Of a stretch of 18,259 nucleotides of DNA, positions 7,255 to 14,021 are shown one piece after another. Made by a program: the position numbers and the translations under genes. Source of the stretch: Beijerinckiaceae bacterium (GTDB taxonomy: Bacteria; Pseudomonadota; Alphaproteobacteria; Rhizobiales; Beijerinckiaceae); NCBI GenBank assembly GCA_947380915.1, contig CANCSY010000041.1, forward strand, positions 1 through 18,259, given 5' to 3'. The first letter of the stretch is position 1. Each line of letters opens with the position of its first letter. The notes below the pieces were generated by a model. That model saw only the letters and a list, made by a program, of their open reading frames with translations, was not told where the DNA came from and ran no database searches.

Positions 7255-7619
7255 TCGTATGGTGCGATCAGGGGCTCGGCGGGCAGGCGCCATTCGCTGG
7301 TGATCTTGAACACCTGCCCCATGGTCAATCGCCGCTTGCGGTTCAGGATCTCCGACGCGCGCGGATGCGAGCCGATCAAGGTGGCGAGATCGTTCTGGGT
7401 CCGGCTGGTCAATTTCATGGCGTTGATCAGAAAATCGATGGGATCGCTGACAGGGATCGGCCAACGCCGGGCCTCATAGGCCGTGATGAGATCAGTCAAG
7501 ACCAAGAAGCGATCCGCCTCGGGCGTGCCGCGCCTGGGTTCGTTGATGAAATAAGTCTCGACCTCCGCCAGAGCGGCGTCGTAGCTCGCTTCATCGATGA
7601 TCGGGGGCTCTGCTTCCAT
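7242..7619 (-). CDS. HigA-family antitoxin / XRE-type HTH regulator, no toxin partner nearby
   Basis: A 125-aa protein of the COG5499 HigA-type antitoxin family. The N-terminal helical part has the family pattern: SYDAALAEVETYF, a P-rich acidic loop with GTPEADRF, then TAYEARRWPIP and DPIDFLINAM. A C-terminal helix-turn-helix follows (NDLATLIGSHPRASEILNRK, with the family-typical EILNRKRRL). The ATG at 7619 has AGGAG eight bases upstream. A longer frame begins 15 codons earlier but has no such site. HigA antitoxins normally lie next to a RelE/HigB toxin. Here the gene upstream on the same strand is the tctC-like gene, 59 bases away, and the gene downstream is convergent. It may be a solitary antitoxin kept as a transcriptional regulator. 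Confidence 0.8.
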   Translation of the reverse strand: MEAEPPIIDEASYDAALAEVETYFINEPRRGTPEADRFLVLTDLITAYEARRWPIPVSDPIDFLINAMKLTSRTQNDLATLIGSHPRASEILNRKRRLTMGQVFKITSEWRLPAEPLIAPYELSA

Positions 7620-7678
7620 CACACAAGCTCCTGGTTCAGGCGTAGATGCGGGGGATGCTCCCATCCCCCGCCCAGCCC

Positions 7679-8674
7679 CTATTCAAACGTCAAATTCGCC
7701 TTCTTCACCACCGCCAGATAGGACTCGATGTCCGCGTCGATGATCTTGCGGAATTCGTCCGAGGTGACGCGGCCCGGGTTCACCGCCATGGCTTTCAGCT
7801 TGGCGCTCACCTCGGGATCGCGCACGGCCTTCTGCATGGCGTCTTCGAGCTTCTTGGCGATGGCCGGAGGCGTGCCGGTGGGGGCGAAGAAGCCCGCCCA
7901 GATCTTCACATTCACATCGGGGAAGCCCGCCTCAACCATGCTGGGGGTGTTGGGCAATTCGGAGGAGCGCTCCGAGCCGGTGACGGCCAGAGCCCGCACC
8001 TTGCCATCATTGATCTGGGGAATGGCGGGCGGGCCATCGGTGAAGGTGAAGCTGCAGAGGTCCTGCATCACGCACTGGACCATTTCGGCGCTGCTTTTCA
8101 CGGGAAGGCCAGTGGCGGGCATGCCCGTGCCCACTTTCAGGATTTCAGCGGGGATCAGGAAGGCTGCTGACGTATGGGCGTAGTTGGACTTGTCGGGATT
8201 GGCCTTGGAATAGGCCACCAGCTCCGCCACGCTCTTGACGGGTATATTGGGGGAACTGACCAGAATGAGCGGGAAGCTGGCGATCATGGCCAGCGGCATG
8301 AAGTTCTTGGTCGGATGGTAGGTGAGCTTGGGATAGATGGCGGCGGCGATGGACATGACCCCGCTGGCGCCCACGAACAGCGTGTAGCCGTCAGCCGGTT
8401 GCTGGGTGACGAATTCCGCCGCCACGCGCCCGCCCGCCGCGGGACGGTTCTCGATGACGAACTGCTGGCCCAGATATTCCGAGGCCTTGGCGCCCACCAG
8501 GCGGGCGAAAATGTCGTTGCCGCCGCCCGCCGCGAAGGGGACGATCAGCTTGATCGGCTTGTTGGGATAGCCCGCGGCCGGATCGCTCTGGGCCTGTGCG
8601 GGAGCCCCCGCCATGAGAGCGGTGAGGGTAAGCGCAGCGCCCATCAGCGCGTGTCGAAGGGTTGAGGCGACCAT
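7679..8674 (-). CDS. Tripartite tricarboxylate transporter-type substrate-binding protein (Bug/TctC), orphan
   Basis: A 331-aa periplasmic binding protein of the Bug/TctC family, which binds carboxylates or related anions. Residues 1-29 form a Sec signal peptide ending APAQAQ. The mature start YPNKPIKLIVPFAAGGGND is the family signature, and the second cleft loop is at PADGYTLFVG. The start has GGGAG seven bases upstream. No TctA or TctB membrane genes are present, so it is one of the many solitary Bug receptors and may serve a distant transporter or a sensor. One oddity is two cysteines close together (Cys201 and Cys207, in QCVMQDLCSF), where most relatives as I know them have none. They could form a disulfide. 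The leader contains the alternative hairpins at 8729-8792. Confidence 0.9.
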   Translation of the reverse strand: MVASTLRHALMGAALTLTALMAGAPAQAQSDPAAGYPNKPIKLIVPFAAGGGNDIFARLVGAKASEYLGQQFVIENRPAAGGRVAAEFVTQQPADGYTLFVGASGVMSIAAAIYPKLTYHPTKNFMPLAMIASFPLILVSSPNIPVKSVAELVAYSKANPDKSNYAHTSAAFLIPAEILKVGTGMPATGLPVKSSAEMVQCVMQDLCSFTFTDGPPAIPQINDGKVRALAVTGSERSSELPNTPSMVEAGFPDVNVKIWAGFFAPTGTPPAIAKKLEDAMQKAVRDPEVSAKLKAMAVNPGRVTSDEFRKIIDADIESYLAVVKKANLTFE

Positions 8675-8728
8675 GGTTTGCTCCCATCTTGACCGGACGG
8701 GACTTGATCGGCCCGCTCCGTGGAATTC

Positions 8729-8792
8729 CTGCGGCCCCCTTTGCGAAGGCCGCAGTTGAAAAGTTCACGATTTCATTCTGTTCGCAAGGGGG
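8729..8792 (-). promoter_or_regulatory. Two mutually exclusive hairpins in the leader of the tctC-like gene
   Basis: Hairpin A has perfect 8-bp arms (8729-8736 and 8748-8755) and an 11-base loop. Hairpin B pairs that loop and two arm bases (8735-8747) with 8781-8792, giving 12 pairs with one bulged base. The two cannot form fully at once; alternatively the loop pairing makes an H-type pseudoknot. The element lies 54 bases before the tctC-like start and 16 bases after the lipoprotein stop, all on the minus strand. It could be an attenuator, a leader switch or an imperfect terminator. Confidence 0.45.
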
Positions 8793-8808
8793 TACAGATC
8801 ACGGCCGA

Positions 8809-9198
8809 TCAATTCGTCAGCTGGGTATAGCCCTTCGAGCGCATGCATTTGACATAGATGTCCGCATTGAGGCCGCTGGCGGAGGCGGTGTAGCAGGCCT
8901 GCCGGTCGTCCTGTCCCTGCTTCATCAGCAAGGGATTGCCGGACATGCGCTGCCCGTCCACGCGCGCCCAGGTATAGGGGTCATTGGCAGGGTTGATGGG
9001 GGTGGATGCCACAGCCGGGGCAGCAGGCTCGCCGGGCGCGTCCAGAGGCGCGGACTCGACTTCGCCAATCGGGGAGCTGAGGCCGGCCTCGAGCGCAGGC
9101 TGGACTGGCTGCGCGGGTTGACCGCCTCCGAAGCGCCCGGAAGGCATGCAGCCGCCGAGGGCGGCCGTCAGGGTGAGGATCAGGAGAAGTCTCGTCAT
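8809..9198 (-). CDS. Small predicted lipoprotein of unknown function
   Basis: A 129-aa secreted lipoprotein. The N-terminus is a short lipoprotein signal, MTRLLLILTLTAALGGC, with a lipobox LGGC and Cys17 as the lipidation site. There is no Asp after the Cys, so outer-membrane sorting is expected. A Pro/Ala-rich low-complexity linker (about 20-75) leads to a compact conserved-looking end containing Cys, YTAS and KCMRSKGYTQL. Its two cysteines may be disulfide-bonded. That C-terminal shape recurs in small uncharacterised alphaproteobacterial lipoproteins. I chose the internal ATG because it starts the signal peptide cleanly; the frame extends 17 codons further upstream without a better ribosome site. 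Function unknown. Confidence 0.72.
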   Translation of the reverse strand: MTRLLLILTLTAALGGCMPSGRFGGGQPAQPVQPALEAGLSSPIGEVESAPLDAPGEPAAPAVASTPINPANDPYTWARVDGQRMSGNPLLMKQGQDDRQACYTASASGLNADIYVKCMRSKGYTQLTN

Positions 9199-9521
9199 TG
9201 CTGTTCGGGCCGCATGTTGGAGATGGTTTTGCTTTGAACCGTGACGCATCCAGCCTGCGTCGGGACTCGGCGCATCTCACGGCATGATGACCAAAAGATG
9301 CCGCCTGCGCTAGTCGCCCGGAGTCGGCAAGGCGGGAAAAGCCGGGCGGGGCGGGGGGAAGACCCGGCAAAGAATCCCTTTTCCGCTGGCAGATGGCGGG
9401 GGCGACCTGGCTGTTCCTCATGAGCCCTTGGTAGGGTGTGCAGGGTGTAATTCATGCTGGAAATTTTATCCATAACTTATAATCTGTGATAGCAAAGTTT
9501 ATGTTGGGCCGGGATTGTCGG
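9199..9521. other. Divergent intergenic region between the lipoprotein and response-regulator genes
   Basis: This stretch holds no supported gene. Open frames across it are low-complexity and Arg/Gly-rich on both strands. The right end turns abruptly A/T-rich and contains a perfect -10 hexamer for the response regulator (9478-9483). The left end would hold the promoter of the lipoprotein gene, which I could not locate. Confidence 0.5.
9478..9483 (+). promoter_or_regulatory. -10 box of the response-regulator gene
   Basis: A perfect TATAAT in an A/T-rich patch lies 38 bases before the preferred ATG. No good -35 box is seen at 16-18 bases, so an activator may be required. A transcript starting near 9490 would exclude the GTG at 9486 as start codon and supports the ATG at 9522. 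Confidence 0.5.
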
Positions 9522-10139
9522 ATGCGTTCCTTTTTGCTGATTGAAGACCATGAAATTGTGCGGGTCGGCCTGCGCTTCGCCATTGAAACCGCCTTTCCGG
9601 GGGCGCAAATCTCCGAAGCTGGTTCGCTGGCCGCCGGTCTGGCCAGTCTGCGCGTGGCGCTCCCGAGCCTTGTCCTGCTGGATGCGGGCTTGCCCGACGC
9701 CGCTGGCGTCGCTGGTTTGCAGGCGATCCGCGCCGCCTGTCCTGATCTGCCTGTGGTGATGCTGTCCGGCTCGACCGACGCCTCCTTCATCGACCGCTGT
9801 CTTGGGCTGGGCGCCCTTGGCTTTGCGCCCAAATCGGTTGGCTCGAGCGAGATTGTCGTTTGCGTTCAGATGGTTCTGGCGGGCCAGATCTATCGTCCCG
9901 ATCTGGATGCGGTGGGCGGTCAGAGCTTTCGCGAGACGCTGACACGGCGCGAGGAAGAGATCGTGATGTTCTGCGCCGAGGGCTTGCAGAACAAGGAAAT
10001 CGGCCTGCGCCTTGGCATCAGCGACAATACGGTGCGCGCCCATCTGGCGAAGATCTTCAAGCGGTTCGACCTGACCAGCCGCGCCGATACGAAGGCGCTC
10101 GTGCGGCGGTTGGGGCTGGAGGCGGCGGTTCAGGATTGA
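9522..10139 (+). CDS. LuxR/FixJ-type response regulator
   Basis: A 205-aa two-component response regulator. The receiver domain (about 1-120) has the acidic pair Glu8-Asp9, phosphoacceptor Asp54 in LVLLDAGLPD, Ser82 in VMLSGS and Lys104 in FAPKS. The C-terminal LuxR-type DNA-binding domain (about 137-195) reads LTRREEEIVMFCAEGLQNKE, then IGLRLGISDNTVRAHLAKIF. The chosen ATG places the first receiver strand (SFLLIEDHE) immediately after the start; an ATG at 9501 and a GTG at 9486 are in frame but less suitable. The gene faces the hybrid kinase gene, and the two coding sequences overlap tail to tail by 10 bases. Kinases with a DLRQPL H-box often sit beside LuxR-type regulators of this kind, so the two are probable partners. 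Confidence 0.9.
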   Translation: MRSFLLIEDHEIVRVGLRFAIETAFPGAQISEAGSLAAGLASLRVALPSLVLLDAGLPDAAGVAGLQAIRAACPDLPVVMLSGSTDASFIDRCLGLGALGFAPKSVGSSEIVVCVQMVLAGQIYRPDLDAVGGQSFRETLTRREEEIVMFCAEGLQNKEIGLRLGISDNTVRAHLAKIFKRFDLTSRADTKALVRRLGLEAAVQD

Positions 10140-11896
10140 CGGGTCTGCGGCTGTCTGGCGAGGGCCGAGGCGAGGGTTTCGCGCAAGCGCGAGGGGGCGA
10201 CGGGCTTCGTCAGCACGGTCACGCCCTCCGCTTCTGCGCGCCCCACGGCGGGGTCGGCTGTCGTGAGGATGGCGGGCAGGGGGCTTGCTGCGGCCTGCCG
10301 CAGCGCCCGCACCACCGCAAAGCCATCGAGCCCCCCCGCCAGGCGCAGGTCCGTGATGATGCAGTCCAGTGGTTCGGGGCTTTGCGCTGCGGCCGCCAGC
10401 GCCTGCGCCCCATCCGCCGCCGATATCACACGGCAGCCCCAGGCCGTCAGAAGCTCGCAAGTGATCTCTCGCACGATCACCACATCCTCGACGAGCAGAA
10501 CCAGCGGCCTGCCGATGGCGGCTTCCGGCGTGGTGAAGAGGGCGGGGGCCTCCGCAGCCTGTTGGATCAAGCCCGCGCCCACAGTGATGGTGAAGGCCGA
10601 ACCCTGTCCCTGCCTTGAGCGCACGCCGATGGGCGCACCCATCATGTTCGCCATGCCCTTGGCGATGGCCAAACCCAGCCCATGGCCGTTTTCGGGCGCG
10701 CGCTCGGCGTTGCCCAGCTGATAGAAGGGCTCGAAAATCGCCTCCATATGGTCCGGCGCAATGCCCGGTCCCTGATCCAGCACCTCGATGCGGATGGCGG
10801 CGCCCACGCGCCTTGCGCCCATCAATACCCTGCCGCCAGGGCTGTAGCGCAGGGCGTTGCTGAGGAAATTGCGCAGGATGCAGGTCAGTAAATGCAGGTC
10901 GGCTTTGATGACCAGCGAGGAAGGGACGCAGGTCAGCACCACCTCCCGCGCCTGCGCCTCTGGCGCGAACTCGACCAGCAACCGTTGGAATATGCCCTGC
11001 AACGGCGCATCTTCGAGCCGCGCCTCGCCTTTGCCCGCGTCAAGGCGCGCGACCTCCAGCATCCGGTTCAGCAGTTCATCGATGGTGTGGGCGCAGGCGC
11101 GCATGGCGGCGGCCTGTCGCTCCGCGCTGGCGGGCAGATGGCGCCCGACGGCCTCGATCAGCAGGGTGATGGCGTAGAGGGGTTGGCGCAGGTCATGGCC
11201 CGCCGAAAGAAGAAAGCGCGTCTTGGCCTCATTGGCGGCGTCGGACTTTCGCCGGGCCGCCTCGAGCTCCTGGATCAGTTCCTCCTTCTCGAAGCGAAGG
11301 CGAATGGACTCGAGCAGCGCCCTTTGCTGAATCTTCGCATAGCCCAGATTCACCAGCAGAAAAACCATGCCGAAACCAGCGATGGTGAGGCCGGTGGCGC
11401 CGCCCATCTCCCCATGCCTGAAGATGATGGGGAGCATCGTCGGTATGGCGAAGGCGCGATAGGTCCAGGTCGCCGCCGACAGAGAGGCGATGGAACCCGC
11501 CGTCATGCCCACCAGCACCATCAGGGCGAAAATCGACGGGAGCGGGCGGGCGGGATCGCTGGCGATGAAGCCCAGCCAGCCGAACAGGCAACCCGAGGCG
11601 CCGCTGCCCAAGGTGAAGACCGCGCGCCAGATCTCCTGTTGCGCGCCAGTCTCCAGCGGCGAGGCGCGAAAGCGCAGCAGCAGAACGCCGCGCAGCCCGA
11701 TCAATCCGACCATGCACAGGAGCCAGAGGCGCAAATCGAGGTCGGGACTGATGATTTGCATGACGCCGAAGCAGACAGGCGCAACCACCGCATTGGCCCC
11801 CAGCACAAGGGGCATCTGCCGGGCGAGCACCTGCAGAAGCTCCCGCGCCTCGCGCTCCACCGCGCTTTGTTTTCTCAGCCCCGGCAAATACCGCAT
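10130..11896 (-). CDS. Membrane hybrid histidine kinase with C-terminal receiver
   Basis: A 588-aa hybrid sensor kinase. The N-terminal 190 residues contain about six hydrophobic segments (near 28-50, 56-75, 92-112, 119-141, 147-160, 167-186) and no periplasmic sensor domain. A coiled coil (190-227) leads to the H-box SAGHDLRQPL with phosphorylated His234. The ATPase core has an N-box LRNFLSNALRYSP, G1 DQGPGIA and G2 GHGLGLAIA. The receiver (465-580) has Glu470-Asp471, phosphoacceptor Asp516, Thr545/546 and Lys564. The gene starts four bases after azlD and is the third gene of that operon. A GAGGGG run directly precedes the ATG, tighter than usual. The membrane part probably senses a membrane or cytoplasmic signal, perhaps AzlCD activity. 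The likely output is the convergent LuxR-type regulator. Confidence 0.92.
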   Translation of the reverse strand: MRYLPGLRKQSAVEREARELLQVLARQMPLVLGANAVVAPVCFGVMQIISPDLDLRLWLLCMVGLIGLRGVLLLRFRASPLETGAQQEIWRAVFTLGSGASGCLFGWLGFIASDPARPLPSIFALMVLVGMTAGSIASLSAATWTYRAFAIPTMLPIIFRHGEMGGATGLTIAGFGMVFLLVNLGYAKIQQRALLESIRLRFEKEELIQELEAARRKSDAANEAKTRFLLSAGHDLRQPLYAITLLIEAVGRHLPASAERQAAAMRACAHTIDELLNRMLEVARLDAGKGEARLEDAPLQGIFQRLLVEFAPEAQAREVVLTCVPSSLVIKADLHLLTCILRNFLSNALRYSPGGRVLMGARRVGAAIRIEVLDQGPGIAPDHMEAIFEPFYQLGNAERAPENGHGLGLAIAKGMANMMGAPIGVRSRQGQGSAFTITVGAGLIQQAAEAPALFTTPEAAIGRPLVLLVEDVVIVREITCELLTAWGCRVISAADGAQALAAAAQSPEPLDCIITDLRLAGGLDGFAVVRALRQAAASPLPAILTTADPAVGRAEAEGVTVLTKPVAPSRLRETLASALARQPQTRQS

Positions 11897-11900
11897 CCCC

Positions 11901-12233
11901 TCAGCCTGCTGCGATCAGAATGCCGCCGACCCCCATCATAAGGCCGAACAGCAGGTTTCGTCCGCTGGCGAGCCAGGCCAGAATGGCGAGGCCGACGATG
12001 CAAAGCCGCACCTCGATGGGCAGATTAACCAGCGAACCCGCCGGGCGCCAGATCACGCTGGCGATCTGCGCCATCATGGCCGCCGCCGCCAGTTCCGACA
12101 GATGCTGCATGTTCTTCGCGCTCAACCGCGTGAAGCGGCTCGCCAGCACGCCCGCGAAGCGCCACAGGGTCGTGGTTGCGAAAATCAGCAGGCACAGACC
12201 TGCGAAAGCCGATCCCGGGAAATAAGCCTCCAT
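11901..12233 (-). CDS. azlD: AzlD-family small subunit of a branched-chain amino acid exporter
   Basis: A 110-aa very hydrophobic protein with three to four membrane segments, the size and shape of AzlD. AzlD works with AzlC to export branched-chain amino acids and their analogues (known from Bacillus azlBCD and from Corynebacterium BrnFE, which is related). Family features include the TLWRFAGVLASRF region after the first helix and a central helix beginning with the small-residue run ELAAAAMMA. The ATG at 12233 shares one base with the azlC stop (TGATG); a GTG one codon earlier is less likely. The next gene, the hybrid kinase, begins four bases after its stop. Confidence 0.8.
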   Translation of the reverse strand: MEAYFPGSAFAGLCLLIFATTTLWRFAGVLASRFTRLSAKNMQHLSELAAAAMMAQIASVIWRPAGSLVNLPIEVRLCIVGLAILAWLASGRNLLFGLMMGVGGILIAAG

Positions 12234-12949
12234 CACTGCGCGCCGCTTAATTTGCGAAAGGCCAGGACCAGCGCAAAACTGCCAAGGCCCGCAATCAGGA
12301 CGGAGGCGTTGGGCGCTAAATGCGCGGCCACAGGCTCGGAGAAAAAGGCCATGGCGAGCATGACGAATGCGGATGTGGACATGGCGCCGCCAAGACAGAT
12401 CAGCATGTCAAACAAAGGCGTGATCATCGCCATGCACATCATGGCCTCTGGCGGCAGATCCATGGGCGCAAACCATGCCGCCAGAGTGAATAGGAGATTG
12501 CCGAAGAACAACGTGACGCAGACGCCCGCAAGGAAGGCCTGCCGGTTTTTGGCGGGCAGAGCCTCGCCCCGACGGGTCGCCACCCACGCCGCATTGATCA
12601 TGGTCGGCGCCAGAAGCAGTCTGCCGGATAATCGGCCCTCCATATGATGCGACATCAGGGTCGCCAGAGGCAAAAGACAGAGCGTCGACATAAGGGTCGT
12701 GGTGGCGACCAGCAAGGGTGCGTAATGGTTTTCATTTATAGTGACCATGAGCAGCTTTGAACTGGACCAGTTCGTCGCTGCGGCCAATATGGTCTTCATC
12801 CAATCCGCGCCAGCATCACGCGCGAAATAGACAAAGGCTATGCACGTCGCCCAATAGCAAAATGCGGGAAGGCCGAAAGCGCAACGAGCGCCATCCAGAA
12901 ATGCCGATCCGGATTGAAAACGGATTCTATTCTGGCGATCTGGAGGCAA
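12233..12949 (-). CDS. azlC: AzlC-family branched-chain amino acid exporter large subunit
   Basis: A 238-aa inner-membrane protein with about five hydrophobic segments, matching AzlC in length and layout. The N-terminus FLDGARCAFGLPAFCYWATC fits the FxxGxxxxxPxxxGxxxxG opening of AzlC. The central NAAWVATRRG and the following FLAGVCVTLFFGNLLFTLAAW fit the DExFAL...F..G..L.L.W..GT region, though this is a divergent member. The segment after the first helix is unusual (ATNWSSSKLLMVTINENHY) where relatives carry a GASQF-like motif. The start codon is TTG with GGAG seven bases upstream; no better start exists downstream before the first helix. It overlaps azlD by one base. Confidence 0.74.
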   Translation of the reverse strand: MPPDRQNRIRFQSGSAFLDGARCAFGLPAFCYWATCIAFVYFARDAGADWMKTILAAATNWSSSKLLMVTINENHYAPLLVATTTLMSTLCLLPLATLMSHHMEGRLSGRLLLAPTMINAAWVATRRGEALPAKNRQAFLAGVCVTLFFGNLLFTLAAWFAPMDLPPEAMMCMAMITPLFDMLICLGGAMSTSAFVMLAMAFFSEPVAAHLAPNASVLIAGLGSFALVLAFRKLSGAQ

Positions 12950-13131
12950 TTTATTTCTCCGGTTTTTTAAAAATGAATCTGAAAATAGTGATGCCAGCTA
13001 AAAGGGATGGCAACAAGAGCCCTGCTTGCACTAGTCCAATGCGCCAAGGCGCAAGCCCGCGACAAGCAACTAAAGCATGCCGCAGTCTTTATTTACGAGA
13101 GCGTGCCTGATGTGACCCTGCGATGGCCGAT

Positions 13132-13800
13132 CTAGCAGAATTGCGACAGCCAGACCCCGCGCTTGCGCACCGTCGCCCGATACATGGCTTCGAAAACATC
13201 CGGCGGGAAGCTGTGGGTGGAGGGGCGCGCCATGAGGGCGGCCGACCAGGCGCTTAGGTTGGGGAAGCGCTCGCGGATCCCCAGGGGCGCGATGCGGTCG
13301 AGGAAGCCGTAACGCTGCAGAAAGGGCGCATAGGCGGCGTCCACCAGGCTATAGCTGGCGCCATTGAAGAAAGGCCCCTCGGAGCGCCGCATCAGCGCAT
13401 CGTCGAGCTTCCGGAAGGCGCCTTCGATCTTGCCCACGGCGCGGTCGTAGTCCTCTTTCGTATTCGCATAGGCTGTGCCTGTGGCCTCGGATGCGAAGGT
13501 GGGGAGGTAATCGGTCCAGGCCCGGTTCCATGCCCGTTGAAGCGGGTCCTGCGGATGCAGGCGGGGGGCGATGGTCTCGTCCAGATATTCGGCGATGGCG
13601 TTGGACTCGAAAAGCGACACCTTGTCGTCGATGCGCAGAACCGGGACCTTGCGATGGGGCGAGATCGCCACGAACCAGTCAGGCCGGTTGTCGCGATCAA
13701 TATGCCTGAAGCTGAAAGGCGTCCCCTTCTCCCGCAGAACAATGGCCGCGCGCTGGACCCAGGGGCAGGTTTCGAAGCTGACAAGCAGATAGTCGGTCAT
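13132..13800 (-). CDS. Glutathione S-transferase family protein
   Basis: A 222-aa two-domain GST. The N-terminal thioredoxin fold (1-80) begins MTDYLLVSFETCPWVQRA with a CPWV active-site motif. Cys12 replaces the Ser/Tyr of classical GSTs, so omega- or lambda-like thiol transferase or dehydroascorbate-reductase chemistry is likely. The glutathione-binding cis-Pro (KVPVL) and SNAIAEYLDE are present. The all-helical C-terminal domain contains SLVDAAYAPFLQRYGF, the GST_C N-capping region with its conserved Asp. The frame extends 66 codons upstream, but only this ATG starts at the first strand. The gene is divergent from the dehydrogenase cluster across a 221-base gap holding an inverted repeat. 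Substrate unknown. Confidence 0.9.
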   Translation of the reverse strand: MTDYLLVSFETCPWVQRAAIVLREKGTPFSFRHIDRDNRPDWFVAISPHRKVPVLRIDDKVSLFESNAIAEYLDETIAPRLHPQDPLQRAWNRAWTDYLPTFASEATGTAYANTKEDYDRAVGKIEGAFRKLDDALMRRSEGPFFNGASYSLVDAAYAPFLQRYGFLDRIAPLGIRERFPNLSAWSAALMARPSTHSFPPDVFEAMYRATVRKRGVWLSQFC

Positions 13801-13964
13801 GGTGAGGCTTTTCTTTCTCGCGAAGGTTGGGGGATCATAACCGCTCCGCGAGGGGGCGCCAAACGGGGGCGAGCACGAGGCGGCGCCCGGGACGCAGGCT
13901 GGAACGGGCGAGACAGGAAGCTCTTGCCAAACCCCTTCGTCTGGCCGCACAATCTGGACAATGA

Positions 13965-13990
13965 AACAAGCGGTCCGATAGGTGCTTGTT
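13965..13990. repeat. Inverted repeat in the GST / dehydrogenase divergent promoter region
   Basis: AACAAGC (13965-13971) and GCTTGTT (13984-13990) are perfect inverted repeats with a 12-base spacer, so the arm centres are 19 bases apart, about two helix turns. It lies 31 bases before the dehydrogenase small-subunit start, where a promoter is expected, and suits a dimeric repressor or activator. Confidence 0.4.
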
Positions 13991-14021
13991 ACAAACAAAC
14001 GCCAAGCGTTGGGGGGAAATC

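Noticed and set aside
10892..11941. A 349-codon plus-strand open frame opposite the hybrid kinase
   Set aside because: The translation is Gln/Gly/Arg-rich without recognisable domains; the minus strand carries all kinase boxes in order.
12950..13131. A small gene in the A/T-rich gap between the GST and azlC genes
   Set aside because: The open plus-strand frame crossing it has no ribosome site or protein-like composition and runs into the azlC gene in antisense. The gap more likely holds the azlC promoter, though no clear boxes were found.
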